DNA of 64,000 nt from Arthrobacter sp. 260 (lineage in GTDB: Bacteria > Actinomycetota > Actinomycetes > Actinomycetales > Micrococcaceae): NCBI RefSeq assembly GCF_013116745.1, contig NZ_JABFOE010000007.1, positions 1 to 64,000 on the forward strand, written 5' to 3'. Position numbers and translations under genes: made by a program. Every line of letters begins with the position of its first letter. The stretch's first letter is position 1. A model generated the notes under the pieces. That model was not told where the DNA came from. It ran no database searches and saw only the letters and a list, made by a program, of their open reading frames with translations. This document shows, piece by piece, positions 16,274 through 25,072 of this stretch.

Positions 16274-17584
16274 TCAGCTCCCGACGGCGGCCAGCTCGGC
16301 GATCCGGGACAGGGCCAGCTGTGCGTACAACGCCGCGCCGTCGGCCAGCACGTTGTCGTCGAAGGTGGCGTACGGGGAGTGGTTGAACGCACTGGTCGCC
16401 GGATCGGCGCCCGGGGTTACCGCTGAGAGGAAGACGAAACTGCCCGGGACGGCCGCGAGAATCCGTGAGAAGTCCTCGGACCCGCTCAGCGGTTGCGCCA
16501 TCCGCGAGTATCGGCCGGAGCCGAACAGGCCGGCGATGACCGATTCGGCCCGCACCGTCTCAGCGTGGTCGGTGACCGTCAATGGGTACTCGGTCGAGTA
16601 GTTGACCGTGACCTCCAGACCGTGCGCCGCGGCGATTCCCTCCAGCAGCCGCGGCACCACTGCCTGCATCTTCTCCCGGTTCGCCTCCGAAAAGGTCCTC
16701 ACCGTCGCCTCGAAGACCGCCGACTCAGGGATGACGTTGCGCTTGGTGCCAGCCCGCAGCACACCCACCGTCACCACCACCGGATCGAACATGTTGAACT
16801 GCCGGGTGATCATCACCTGCAGCGCGGTCACCATTTCCGCTGCCGCAGTGACGGGGTCCTTCGCCAGGTGTGGAGCGGAGCCGTGGCCGCCAGCCCCGTG
16901 CACTGTGACATGCAGCCCGTCGGAGGCCGACATCAATGTGCCGGGACGGGTCGCCAGCTGTCCGTTTGGCTGCAGCGCCGACATCACGTGCAGCCCGTAC
17001 GCGGCGTCGGGGGCCCGCCCCGCCGCCTCCAATACACCCTCCCGGATCATCACCCCGGCACCGTCGAAGCCTTCCTCGCCGGGCTGGAACATGAGGACGA
17101 CGTCGCCCGCCAGTCGGTCCCGTCGGTCCGCCAGCAGGGTGGCCGCCCCGGCCAGCATGGCGGTGTGCAGGTCGTGGCCGCACGCGTGCATGGCGCCGTC
17201 GATGTGCGATGTGTACTCGACACCGGTCTGTTCCTGTACCGGCAGTGCATCCATGTCTCCGCGCAGCAGCACGACGGGCCTGGTCGTTGACGTAGCAGCC
17301 GGCCCGTGGCTGCCCTGTCCGCGGAGCACAGCGGTGACTGAAGTGGTGTCCGTTCCCAGCGTAATTTCGTAGGGCAGACCGTCGAGCGCCTGGAGCACTT
17401 TTTCCTGGGTGCGGGGGAGGGACAAGCCGACTTCAGGTTCCTGGTGCAGGCGGTGCCGCAAACGCACCAGGTCGCCGTGGAGGCTTCGCGCGTCGTCGAG
17501 CACTGAGTGGTCGAGCACTGAGTCACTGAGCGGTGTGTCATCTGGGTGGGTCATGGCGGCCTCCGGGTATGTGGTGTCAGTCAC
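16274..17584 (-). CDS. M20 family metallopeptidase/amidohydrolase
   Basis: The 436-residue enzyme belongs to the amidohydrolase branch of peptidase M20 (hippurate hydrolase, aminoacylase, IAA-amino acid hydrolase). Likely metal ligands are visible: LLRGDMDALPV, HACGHDLHTAML, FQPGEEGFDGAGVMI and the C-terminal GSEDFS. A central dimerisation domain has GAGGHGSAPH. It probably hydrolyses N-acyl amino acids in the cytoplasm. The start is GTG 17584 with GGGGGTGA 5 nt upstream; an internal ATG (MTHPDDTP) is an alternative. Confidence 0.92.
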   Translation of the reverse strand: MTDTTYPEAAMTHPDDTPLSDSVLDHSVLDDARSLHGDLVRLRHRLHQEPEVGLSLPRTQEKVLQALDGLPYEITLGTDTTSVTAVLRGQGSHGPAATSTTRPVVLLRGDMDALPVQEQTGVEYTSHIDGAMHACGHDLHTAMLAGAATLLADRRDRLAGDVVLMFQPGEEGFDGAGVMIREGVLEAAGRAPDAAYGLHVMSALQPNGQLATRPGTLMSASDGLHVTVHGAGGHGSAPHLAKDPVTAAAEMVTALQVMITRQFNMFDPVVVTVGVLRAGTKRNVIPESAVFEATVRTFSEANREKMQAVVPRLLEGIAAAHGLEVTVNYSTEYPLTVTDHAETVRAESVIAGLFGSGRYSRMAQPLSGSEDFSRILAAVPGSFVFLSAVTPGADPATSAFNHSPYATFDDNVLADGAALYAQLALSRIAELAAVGS

Positions 17585-17857
17585 GTTCACCCCCAGTTCA
17601 CGGCCAAACGGGCCATGGCGCAAGTCAGTAGCCGCGAACGCTGATAGAGTTGAGGGACTTGTCTGCGTGCCAGCCTGGGTGGAAGTACCTCACACCTGCT
17701 GGAATCCAGCGCAGCTTGCGTCGATGAACGCATTCTTTTGTCCCGCATTTGAGCTCCCAACATTGTGAGCGCGGTTGACACTGTCTGACTTTTCTTCGGC
17801 GAACCCCTCGCGTCAACCGATTCGTGGGGAAGATGAGAAGAAAGTTCGTGTACCTAC
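17585..17857 (+). other. 273-nt upstream region of the DEAD-box helicase gene
   Basis: No coding region seen. A TTGACA box is at 17775-17780 but without a clear -10 at the right distance, and GAAGAAAG before the ATG at 17858 is a moderate ribosome site. DEAD-box helicase mRNAs of other bacteria often have long regulatory leaders. Confidence 0.35.
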
Positions 17858-19540
17858 ATGACTACTTTTGCTGCACTCGGTGTGCCCAAGGCCCTGGTCC
17901 AAACCCTTACCGCCCAGGGAATCACCGAACCATTTCCCATCCAGGTCAAGACCCTGCCGGACACGCTGGCTGGCCGTGACGTTCTCGGCCGCGGCCGCAC
18001 CGGCTCCGGCAAGACCCTCGCCTTCGCGCTCCCCATGGTGGCCCGGCTGGCTGAGCAGGAAGCCGCATACCGGCGGAAGCCCGGACGCCCCCTGGCGCTG
18101 GTGCTGGCCCCAACCCGCGAGCTGGCCACCCAGATCAACGCGACCATCGAGCCGCTGGCCACCGTGCTCGGCCTGAACACCACTGTCATTTACGGCGGTG
18201 TCTCCCAGGCCCGACAGGAGAAGGCACTGCGCGCCGGCGTCGACATCGTCATCGCTTGCCCAGGCCGCCTCGAGGACCTGATGCGCCAGAAGCTCATCAC
18301 CCTCGACGCTGTCGAGATCACCGTGCTGGACGAGGCCGACCACATGGCCGACCTCGGCTTCCTGCCCGTCGTGAAGAAGCTCCTGGACACCACGCCCAAG
18401 GAAGGCCAGCGCCTGCTGTTCTCCGCCACGCTGGACAACGGCGTCGACAAGCTGGTTCAGCGCTACCTGACCAACCCGCTGACCCACTCGGTGGATGACC
18501 CCCAGGCGTCAGTGACCACCATGGAGCACCATGTCCTGCTGGTCGGGGACCAGACCCAGAAGAAGCAGCTGATCGTTCAGCTCGCCTCCGGCAGCGGACG
18601 CCGCCTGCTCTTCATGCGCACCAAGCACCACGCACGGAAGCTGGCGAAGACCCTCACCGACGCCGGCATCCCCGCCGTTGACCTGCACGGCAACCTGTCG
18701 CAGAACGCCCGCGACCGTAACCTCGCAGAGTTCTCCTCCGGCGACGTGCGTGTCCTCGTCGCCACCGACGTCGCCGCCCGCGGCGTGCACGTGGACGACG
18801 TCGAATTGGTGGTCCACGTGGATCCCCCCACCGAGCACAAGGCCTACCTGCACCGCTCGGGCCGTACCGCCCGTGCTGGCTCATCCGGCACCGTCGTGAC
18901 GATCACCCTCCCGGAACAGAAGTCCGAGGTGCAGAAACTGATGCGCGCCGCGGGCGTCGATGTTGCCTTTGAGAACGTGAAGGCCACCTCGCCGCTGGTC
19001 GGCAAGCTGATCGGTGATGTCGCCGAGAAGATCGACCCGCGCACCCGCGCGTCACTGGTTGCCTCACGTGAAGCACAGCGTGGCGGTGGCACCTCCACCG
19101 GAGCCAACGCACAGCGGAAGCGCCGCGGCACGGCGCCACCCTCGTCGGGTGGACGTGGCGGCCGTGGCGGTCGCGGGAAGGTTTCCGCCGAGTCGACGGG
19201 GAACCGGTCCGATCGTCGTCAGGATCAACCACGCGGCCCCCGCTTCGGCGCAACGGCCGGTGCCTCGGCCGGTAGCTCCAACGGCGGCGGACGCCGCCGC
19301 GACGACGACCGTCCCACCGGCTCGGGAACGGGTGGCGGCAACCGCACCCGACGTCCGGCCGGTGCACGCGCTGCCGACGTCGCCTCCCAGGGTAAGGCGC
19401 CTCACCGCTCCAGCAGCGCGGGCGCCAAGCAGGAGCCGGGCAACCAGCGCAACCACACGCCGTCGGCCGGTGCAGGACGCCGGTCCAGCGGACCCCGCCG
19501 GGCCACCGCGCCCGCGTCGAACGACCGTCGCAGCAACTAG
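17858..19540 (+). CDS. DEAD/DEAH-box ATP-dependent RNA helicase
   Basis: It unwinds RNA duplexes in ribosome assembly or mRNA decay, often at low temperature. The 560 residues contain the Q motif (FAALGVPKALVQTLTAQGITEPFPIQ), Walker A RGRTGSGKT near 48, PTRELA, VLDEADHM (DEAD), FSATL and motif VI HRSGRTARAG near 335. From about 395 onward the protein is a disordered Arg/Gly/Ser-rich tail (GGRGGRGGRGK), which usually binds RNA non-specifically. A strong terminator follows at 19553. Confidence 0.96.
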   Translation: MTTFAALGVPKALVQTLTAQGITEPFPIQVKTLPDTLAGRDVLGRGRTGSGKTLAFALPMVARLAEQEAAYRRKPGRPLALVLAPTRELATQINATIEPLATVLGLNTTVIYGGVSQARQEKALRAGVDIVIACPGRLEDLMRQKLITLDAVEITVLDEADHMADLGFLPVVKKLLDTTPKEGQRLLFSATLDNGVDKLVQRYLTNPLTHSVDDPQASVTTMEHHVLLVGDQTQKKQLIVQLASGSGRRLLFMRTKHHARKLAKTLTDAGIPAVDLHGNLSQNARDRNLAEFSSGDVRVLVATDVAARGVHVDDVELVVHVDPPTEHKAYLHRSGRTARAGSSGTVVTITLPEQKSEVQKLMRAAGVDVAFENVKATSPLVGKLIGDVAEKIDPRTRASLVASREAQRGGGTSTGANAQRKRRGTAPPSSGGRGGRGGRGKVSAESTGNRSDRRQDQPRGPRFGATAGASAGSSNGGGRRRDDDRPTGSGTGGGNRTRRPAGARAADVASQGKAPHRSSSAGAKQEPGNQRNHTPSAGAGRRSSGPRRATAPASNDRRSN

Positions 19541-19552
19541 GCTCTGACCACG

Positions 19553-19587
19553 AAAGTGCCCTTCCCGTTCACGGGGAGGGCACTTTT
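19553..19587 (+). terminator. rho-independent terminator after the helicase gene
   Basis: A 15-bp stem (19553-19567 with 19572-19586, one wobble pair) with loop TTCA runs into a short T-run, 12 nt after the helicase stop. Confidence 0.88.
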
Positions 19588-19676
19588 GCCTTTCCCCGGG
19601 GACGAAAGCTGATGATCGGCACACTCAGGGGTGTCCCCCATAGACCGCCGCAGTGCACTCAAGGAAGATGGAAACC

Positions 19677-20078
19677 ATGAACGCAATTCTGAATGTTATC
19701 TGGCTGATTTTCGGCGGCATCTGGCTCGCCCTGGGGTATGTCCTGGCGGGAGTGATCTGCTGCCTGCTGATCGTGACGATCCCGTTCGGGATTGCGTCCT
19801 TCAGGATTGCCGCTTACGCCATCTGGCCTTTCGGCCGCACGATAGTGGACCGGGGCGGACGAGCTTCGACCTTGTCGAGCATCGGCAACGTCATCTGGCT
19901 AATCGTCGCCGGAATCTGGCTGGCCATCGGGCACGTTCTGACGGCAATCCCCATGTTCGTGAGCATCATCGGTATTCCCCTCGGCATTGCGAACCTCAAG
20001 ATGATCCCGGTATCCCTGACACCACTCGGCAAGGAAATCGTCGAGACGCGCGGCAGCCGGGTCCCCCAGCTGCGCTAA
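19677..20078 (+). CDS. YccF-domain membrane protein
   Basis: The 133-residue inner-membrane protein consists of two tandem YccF repeats. The first is NVIWLIFGGIWLALGYVLAG with VTIPFGIASFRIAAYAIWPFG. The second is NVIWLIVAGIWLAIGHVLTA with IGIPLGIANLKMIPVSLTPLG. Function is unknown in the family. The start is ATG 19677, because AAGGAAG (19661-19667) sits 9 nt upstream; the ATG at 19668 is too close to it. Single gene, convergent with the histidine kinase. Confidence 0.9.
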   Translation: MNAILNVIWLIFGGIWLALGYVLAGVICCLLIVTIPFGIASFRIAAYAIWPFGRTIVDRGGRASTLSSIGNVIWLIVAGIWLAIGHVLTAIPMFVSIIGIPLGIANLKMIPVSLTPLGKEIVETRGSRVPQLR

Positions 20079-20190
20079 CTGCCGAAGGGTCGGCCAGTAC
20101 TTCGGAACCAGTTGCCAGCAACGCACCCCTCCGACGACTGACCTGAGAAAGCCACCTTGATCTTGGAGAAGCCCTCTGCGCTCACGGCGA

Positions 20191-21525
20191 CTAAGCGGCA
20201 GAAGGAACCCTGGTGAGGGTGGCCGTCACAGAGGTTCCCCCAGTTCCACCCGACACGACCTCAAGGGATCCACCGGCCTCCCGGATCGTGTCACGCATCA
20301 GGCGCAACCCGAAGTGGCCCTCACCGGAGCTGGCCTCCGGGTTGAACCCGCGCCCGTCGTCTCGAATGGTCATGACAGTGGAGTCGTCCTGCCTGAGCAG
20401 TGAAAGATGAACCGTGTTCGCCTGGGCGTGCTTGACTGTATTCATCAAGACCTCCCGGGCCACCCGGTAGAGCATGACGGCCTGATCCCGGTCAATGTCG
20501 CAGCTTTCGGGGATCTGAAGAGCCACAGTGATACCGTGATCCTTCATTGACGCCGCTAGGCGGCTCAGCGCTTCGGGAAGCCCCAGCTTGTCCACATCAG
20601 GGGGGTACAACTCGCTGGTCATGGCGCGCAGGGTTCTGACATTCTCCTGGAGGATAGACCTGACCCGGGCAAAGAGGGGACGCTGCTCCACGGCGCCGTG
20701 GTCCTCCTCAGCCTCCATGACGTACGAAAGACCAGCAAGATCCTGGATCACCTCGTCGTGCAGGTCGCGGGCGATGCGCCGTCGCTCCAGGTCTGACGCT
20801 TCAATGGCATACTGCAGCAGTTTGCGCCGGGATACTTCCTGCGCCTTGATGCGGCGTGCCAACTGGATGCCAGGCACCAGTTGCGCCAACTGCAGGACCG
20901 CGAACGAAAGAAGAAATATTGGCGCGATAGCCAGGAGCACCATGCTCTGTTCATCGCGGACGGCGTCGTCGTCGTAGTAGGCCTCGAAGATCAGGGGCTC
21001 CCCGTTTGCCGCAGCTGATTCGACATACACCTCCACCAGTTCGCCGGAACCGGACTCAAACTCGTTCTCCAGTTCATTCTGGTCCTCAAGAGCGGCGTTT
21101 CCCCCGGTGCCATCGAGCATCTCAGGGTCTAGAGGCATGAACTGTTGTCCAATAAGAGAGTGCACATCCGAATAAACAATTGTGCCGTCGGCAGTCCAGA
21201 CCTTGATCCTTAGCACGGCACCGCGTTCCAGCCAGGGTTGAAGGCGCGCATCGAGGTCCTCAATAGCCGCGGGATCCCCCGCCAATAATTGAGTGGTGAC
21301 CAGCGGGCTGATGGCGTAGTCGGCTAGACGTTGCGTAATGAGCCGGGCATTAACGAGGGCATGATTCTCGGCTTCGGCCCTGATCCAGAAGGCTACGGGT
21401 GTGGCGATAAGCACCGTGACAAGCAACCCGGTCCAGAGGAACCGCGCCACGGCCCGTCTGACCTCCGATCGCTCGGCGACGGTTGGGCTCCCAGGCCTCC
21501 GTCGCGGGCGGTTCCTCCTAGTCAT
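20191..21525 (-). CDS. sensor histidine kinase (NarL/DesK type)
   Basis: The 444-residue membrane kinase has a first membrane helix at about 26-48 and an extracytoplasmic sensor of about 150 residues rich in acidic residues (NELENEFESGSGELVEVYVESAA). A second helix (MVLLAIAPIFLLSFAVLQLAQ) follows. The HisKA_3 domain has the phospho-acceptor in ERRRIARDLHDEVIQDLAGL, whose DHxxQ-like arrangement suggests phosphatase activity too. The HATPase_c domain has NTVKHA, DDGRGF and GHFGLRLM. The ATG lies 8 nt inside the end of the response-regulator gene, so the pair is translationally coupled. The signal is unknown. Confidence 0.93.
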   Translation of the reverse strand: MTRRNRPRRRPGSPTVAERSEVRRAVARFLWTGLLVTVLIATPVAFWIRAEAENHALVNARLITQRLADYAISPLVTTQLLAGDPAAIEDLDARLQPWLERGAVLRIKVWTADGTIVYSDVHSLIGQQFMPLDPEMLDGTGGNAALEDQNELENEFESGSGELVEVYVESAAANGEPLIFEAYYDDDAVRDEQSMVLLAIAPIFLLSFAVLQLAQLVPGIQLARRIKAQEVSRRKLLQYAIEASDLERRRIARDLHDEVIQDLAGLSYVMEAEEDHGAVEQRPLFARVRSILQENVRTLRAMTSELYPPDVDKLGLPEALSRLAASMKDHGITVALQIPESCDIDRDQAVMLYRVAREVLMNTVKHAQANTVHLSLLRQDDSTVMTIRDDGRGFNPEASSGEGHFGLRLMRDTIREAGGSLEVVSGGTGGTSVTATLTRVPSAA

Positions 21526-22204
21526 GTCGGTTGAGGAGTAGCCCCAGTTTGCCAGCAACCGCCACAGCCTCTAGCTGTGAATGTGCGCCCAGCTTCGACA
21601 GTATTGACTTCACGTACCCTCGACAGGTGTTCTCGCTGATATTCAGGGCTCTGGCATTTGTCCTCACGTCCTTGCCTGCGGCCATGAGTCGAAGCACCTC
21701 CACCTCGCGGTGGGTAAGCGATGCGAAGCTTGCAGCGTGTGCTGGTGCCCTTTTGCGGGCACACAACTGGGTGACCAGTTGGGGATGGACCATCATTCCG
21801 CCGTTCCTCGCATGCCGCAGTGTTTCAAGCAGCGTCTTGAGGGAGCCATCTTTGGGGAGGAAAGCACAGATGCCGCTTTCCGCCGCCCGGGTCAACGACT
21901 GGGAATTAGCATCCCCAGTCAACATCACTACACGGGTGTCCGGGGCGCGGACCAGAAGTCGTTCAGCTGCACTGATACCGTCGCCATCGGGCAGGTGGTA
22001 ATCCATCACCACCACATCAGGGCGTAGCCGTCCACACTGCTCCATTGCGGACGCAATGTCGGTAGCGAATCCGACGCAGATAAAGTCGGGTTCACGGACG
22101 AGCGCCTGAGCCAGTAGCTCGGCGAAAGTCGCGTGGTCATCGACAATAAGAACGCGAGCCGGGAGCAATTCGACCGGAACGGCGTCGACTGTTGGCGTGG
22201 TCAC
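21518..22204 (-). CDS. LuxR/NarL-family response regulator
   Basis: The 228-residue protein has a receiver domain (RVLIVDDHATFAELLAQAL, phospho-acceptor Asp in VVVMDYHLPDGDG, Lys in FLPKDGS) and a C-terminal LuxR helix-turn-helix (LTHREVEVLRLMAAGKDVRTNARALNIS, then ENTCRGYVKSILSKLG). It starts at GTG 22204 after GAGGGGTGA. It is co-transcribed with the kinase downstream. Three CCAAGATT repeats about 80-110 nt upstream are good candidates for its own binding sites. Confidence 0.94.
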   Translation of the reverse strand: MTTPTVDAVPVELLPARVLIVDDHATFAELLAQALVREPDFICVGFATDIASAMEQCGRLRPDVVVMDYHLPDGDGISAAERLLVRAPDTRVVMLTGDANSQSLTRAAESGICAFLPKDGSLKTLLETLRHARNGGMMVHPQLVTQLCARKRAPAHAASFASLTHREVEVLRLMAAGKDVRTNARALNISENTCRGYVKSILSKLGAHSQLEAVAVAGKLGLLLNRHD

Positions 22205-22738
22205 GGCATGTCACCCCTCAATGTCACGCCCCAACAGCTGTGTTGTAGTTAGAGTATGCATCCTTGATGTGCACCGGGCCAGTGAATCTTGGCAAATCTT
22301 GGGAAAATCTTGGAAACTCAGATGGAGCCGACGGCTGCCGGGTATTGACAAGCTTTTTCCAACCCCCAGATGGGACAGTGAGCCACTGTGTGAATCGGTC
22401 ACGCAGCATTCACCAAAACGGGGTGCCGTGTGGAGAGACAACCTAGAGTGGGAAAGCCTGTCCGGCCATGGGAGGCAGGGGGTCGACGGCTTTGCACTGA
22501 CAGCATTGTGGTATTCCCGGATTATGCCTCTATCCGTATTCCAGACGCCGATGACCATTAACCCAGTCGTGGTTCGTCTCCGGGTGACCTCGGGGGCACT
22601 AGCCGCTGGAGGGTGTACTCAGTCTTCGCCTGCGGAACGCTGCCGCTGGAACAACCAATCCAGGCACCATTTGGGGCGAATCCATTGAGGGGCCTTGCTG
22701 GTCCCAACGCGCTAGCCAATAAATAGACTGTCCGACCG
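22205..22738. other. gene-poor region, visibly less GC-rich, possible small RNA
   Basis: No frame here has a recognisable protein or a good start. The stretch is visibly less GC-rich than its neighbours. It holds the response-regulator promoter region and the CCAAGATT repeats at its left end. On the right a plus-strand terminator at 22739 has no plus-strand gene before it. A non-coding RNA or short unrecognised transcript between about 22400 and 22738 is possible. Confidence 0.35.
22285..22313 (-). promoter_or_regulatory. three CCAAGATT direct repeats at one-turn spacing
   Basis: On the minus strand CCAAGATT occurs three times (22306-22313, 22295-22302, 22285-22292) at 11- and 10-bp steps, roughly one helical turn. 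It lies upstream of a -10-like TAACTA/TACTCT region before the response-regulator start. The layout is typical for cooperative activator binding. Confidence 0.6.
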
Positions 22739-22777
22739 AATGTGGGCCCCATCGCCCAGTGGGGCCCACATTCTTTT
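22739..22777 (+). terminator. strong orphan terminator
   Basis: AATGTGGGCCCCA (22739-22751) pairs perfectly with 22760-22772 around an 8-nt loop, followed by CTTTT on the plus strand. There is no plus-strand gene upstream of it. Confidence 0.75.
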
Positions 22778-22867
22778 CCTGGGTCCCGAAGTGTTGAAAG
22801 GCCACGAAGAGGCGCTGCAACCAGGAGAAGTGCCTGCAATGGGGTCCGAACAAGCCACTTCCTAACG

Positions 22868-24817
22868 CTAGCCGGCGGCGCCGCTCAGGAAGGCGTCCAT
22901 CAGCGGGCCACCGGAGGTGGACCCCAGTTCGCCCTCCTCAACAAACACTGCGACCGCCAGGTCACCCTGCAGCGCCACAATCCACGCGTGAGTCCGCGGC
23001 GGGTCCTCATCGCCGAATTCTGCGGTGCCGGTCTTCGCCAGTACCGGGTCCCCCGGCACGTCGGCGAGCACCGTGGCTCCACCTTCGGCGACGACGGCGG
23101 CCATGAGGGTCCGCAGCGTTCCCGCTTCGTCGACGGTTAGCGCGCTCGGCGTACCTGCCGGCGACGGTGACGGGTCGGATTCGCCCGCCGGGGCGCTCGC
23201 GGTATCGCCGGCCGGATCCGCTGCGAGCAGGGTGGGGGTGACACGTTCACCGGCACCGACACTCGCGGTCATCACGGCGAGGGCCAGCGGGGACACCAGA
23301 ACCTCGCCCTGCCCGATCATCGAGGCCGCATGCGCAGTGCCTTCGGCGGTCTCGGGTACCGACCCGAAGAAGGCCGGGATCCCAATGGAGGCTTCGACTC
23401 CCACGCCCAGGTCGGCGGCGGCACCGGCCAGCTCTTCCTGGGATACGACATCGCGGGTGGCGATGAACCCGGTGTTGCAGGACTGGGCGAAGGTCTGCAG
23501 AAGGGGAATTTCGCCAAGGAACGCTGCCGGGTAGGTGCTGGCGTTGTTGAAGGATCTACCGTCCACAACGAGTTCCTCGGTGCACTGGGTGGTGGATTCG
23601 GGGGTGAATCCCTCCCGCAGCAGGGCCAGGGAGGTGGCTACTTTGAAGGTTGAGCCCGGTGGGTACTGGCCCAGCAGGGCGGTCTGCAGGCCGGCGCTGC
23701 CGGGGCCGTTCGCGACGGTCAGGATTTCTCCAGTGGACGGGCGTAACGCCACGATTGACGACGCCGACGGCTCATCCTCAAGCACACCCTCGGCGAGGGA
23801 CTGAAGCGTCTGGTCGAGGGTGATGCTCAGCGGGTCCCCTGGTACCGGATCCTTCTCGAACAGCACAACCGGCTCGGTGGCCGCCTCGGTTTGCTCGGCG
23901 GGAACTGCCGAGACAACCAGCCCGGGTGTGCCCGCGAGCTGAACGTTGTGCTGCAGTTGCAATCCCGACAGGCCGGTGACGTCGCCAGCCGCCAGTTCGC
24001 CGTCGGACTGCTCAATCATTTCCGCACTGGCCAGGCCCACAGAGCCCAGCAGCTCGCGGGCGAAGGTCCGGGTGGGTGCCAGAGCCAGCTCGTCGGGAAC
24101 GGCTAGCGCCCCCGGAACGGCTGCCAGCTCCGCGTCGGTTACGGGGCGGGAGTCGTCATCGCGCAACACGATCGCCTCGACAAAAGCTTCCGGCCCCGCT
24201 CCCTCTACCTGGGCGGTGAAGGCGGTCGGGTCAACCCCCACCAGCTCCGCCAGGGCCCCAGCTGATCCGCCCAACTGGTCAGCCTCAAGCTGGGTCTTGT
24301 CGATCCCCACGCGGAGCACCGGGCGGTCAGTCACCAGGACCTCGCCGTCTGCGCCGAGGATGTCCCCGCGCTCCGCCGGGCTCGAGGACATCGTCAGGAC
24401 CTGGCCAGGCTCCAATCCATCCACGGCAACCGCCGGATCCCAGTCCACCTGCCAGACGTCATCGACGAGCGAGAGATCCACGGTGGTCGTGTACGCCCAG
24501 TCGTCGTCGCTGTCGTCCAGGTCCCACACATGGTTCAGTTGCACAGTGGCGGCGTCCTCGGATGCGGTTTCCACCGCTCCGACGGAGACGGCGAGGGTGA
24601 GCGGATCGAGTGCCTCGGTGATCGCTGCCAGTTCCTCGTTGACCTCTGCTGCCGAACCGGAAGTGAACGTGGAACCGGTGACGTCCTGGGCGGTGAGTCC
24701 TTCGGCGAAGGTGGCAGCGGCATCCTCAGCTGTCGGGCCGGTATCCGTGCAGGCGGTGAGAGCGAGCGCGAGCGCTGCGATGGTTGCCACTGATGTTGTG
24801 CGTCGAAGATTCCCCAT
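22868..24817 (-). CDS. lipoprotein penicillin-binding protein (class B transpeptidase with MecA_N-like domain)
   Basis: This enzyme cross-links peptidoglycan outside the membrane. The 649-residue protein begins with a lipoprotein signal (LALALTAC lipobox, Cys near 26). An NTF2-like MecA_N domain (about 35-150), a dimerisation domain and the transpeptidase domain follow. All active-site motifs are present: STFK in PPGSTFKVATSLALL, SCN in QSCNTGF and KTG in LAKTGTAEF. A Ser/Pro-rich insert (ADPAGDTASAPAGESDPSPS) lies just before the KTG region. The start is ATG 24817, right after a TAATAAT -10 box, so probably leaderless. Single gene; it may confer beta-lactam tolerance, which is inference. Confidence 0.94.
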   Translation of the reverse strand: MGNLRRTTSVATIAALALALTACTDTGPTAEDAAATFAEGLTAQDVTGSTFTSGSAAEVNEELAAITEALDPLTLAVSVGAVETASEDAATVQLNHVWDLDDSDDDWAYTTTVDLSLVDDVWQVDWDPAVAVDGLEPGQVLTMSSSPAERGDILGADGEVLVTDRPVLRVGIDKTQLEADQLGGSAGALAELVGVDPTAFTAQVEGAGPEAFVEAIVLRDDDSRPVTDAELAAVPGALAVPDELALAPTRTFARELLGSVGLASAEMIEQSDGELAAGDVTGLSGLQLQHNVQLAGTPGLVVSAVPAEQTEAATEPVVLFEKDPVPGDPLSITLDQTLQSLAEGVLEDEPSASSIVALRPSTGEILTVANGPGSAGLQTALLGQYPPGSTFKVATSLALLREGFTPESTTQCTEELVVDGRSFNNASTYPAAFLGEIPLLQTFAQSCNTGFIATRDVVSQEELAGAAADLGVGVEASIGIPAFFGSVPETAEGTAHAASMIGQGEVLVSPLALAVMTASVGAGERVTPTLLAADPAGDTASAPAGESDPSPSPAGTPSALTVDEAGTLRTLMAAVVAEGGATVLADVPGDPVLAKTGTAEFGDEDPPRTHAWIVALQGDLAVAVFVEEGELGSTSGGPLMDAFLSGAAG

Positions 24818-24823
24818 GGGGTC

Positions 24824-24830
24824 ATTATTA
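24824..24830 (-). promoter_or_regulatory. -10 box of leaderless promoter for the penicillin-binding lipoprotein
   Basis: TAATAAT on the minus strand is followed by 6 nt and then the ATG at 24817. The AT-rich box stands out in GC-rich surroundings. Confidence 0.6.
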
Positions 24831-25072
24831 CCCACCGATGTCGGCGGTCGCCGGAACCACCGGTCTTCAGCCACGGCGGGTGCAGAGTAAGGGCGGTGGC
24901 GGCGGGCAGGTCATATGGGTATCGAATCGGTGACATGTTGGTGGTTGGACCCGGTTCCTGGACCGCGAGACGTTACAGTGGCAGAAAGTTATAGAGGCAC
25001 GATAGTGCACTGCAGGATCACCTGGTGGATGAGCGCTCGGTAGGTCGCTACCGGGCCTCCGAAAGGATCCAA

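Noticed and set aside
22386-22403. TGTGA...TCACG as a Crp site
   Set aside because: The spacer is 5 nt, not 6, so the symmetry does not fit a Crp operator.
22197-22688. 163-codon plus-strand frame in the gene-poor region
   Set aside because: No ribosome site, starts inside the response-regulator gene on the other strand, composition unlike a real protein; a non-coding explanation is preferred.
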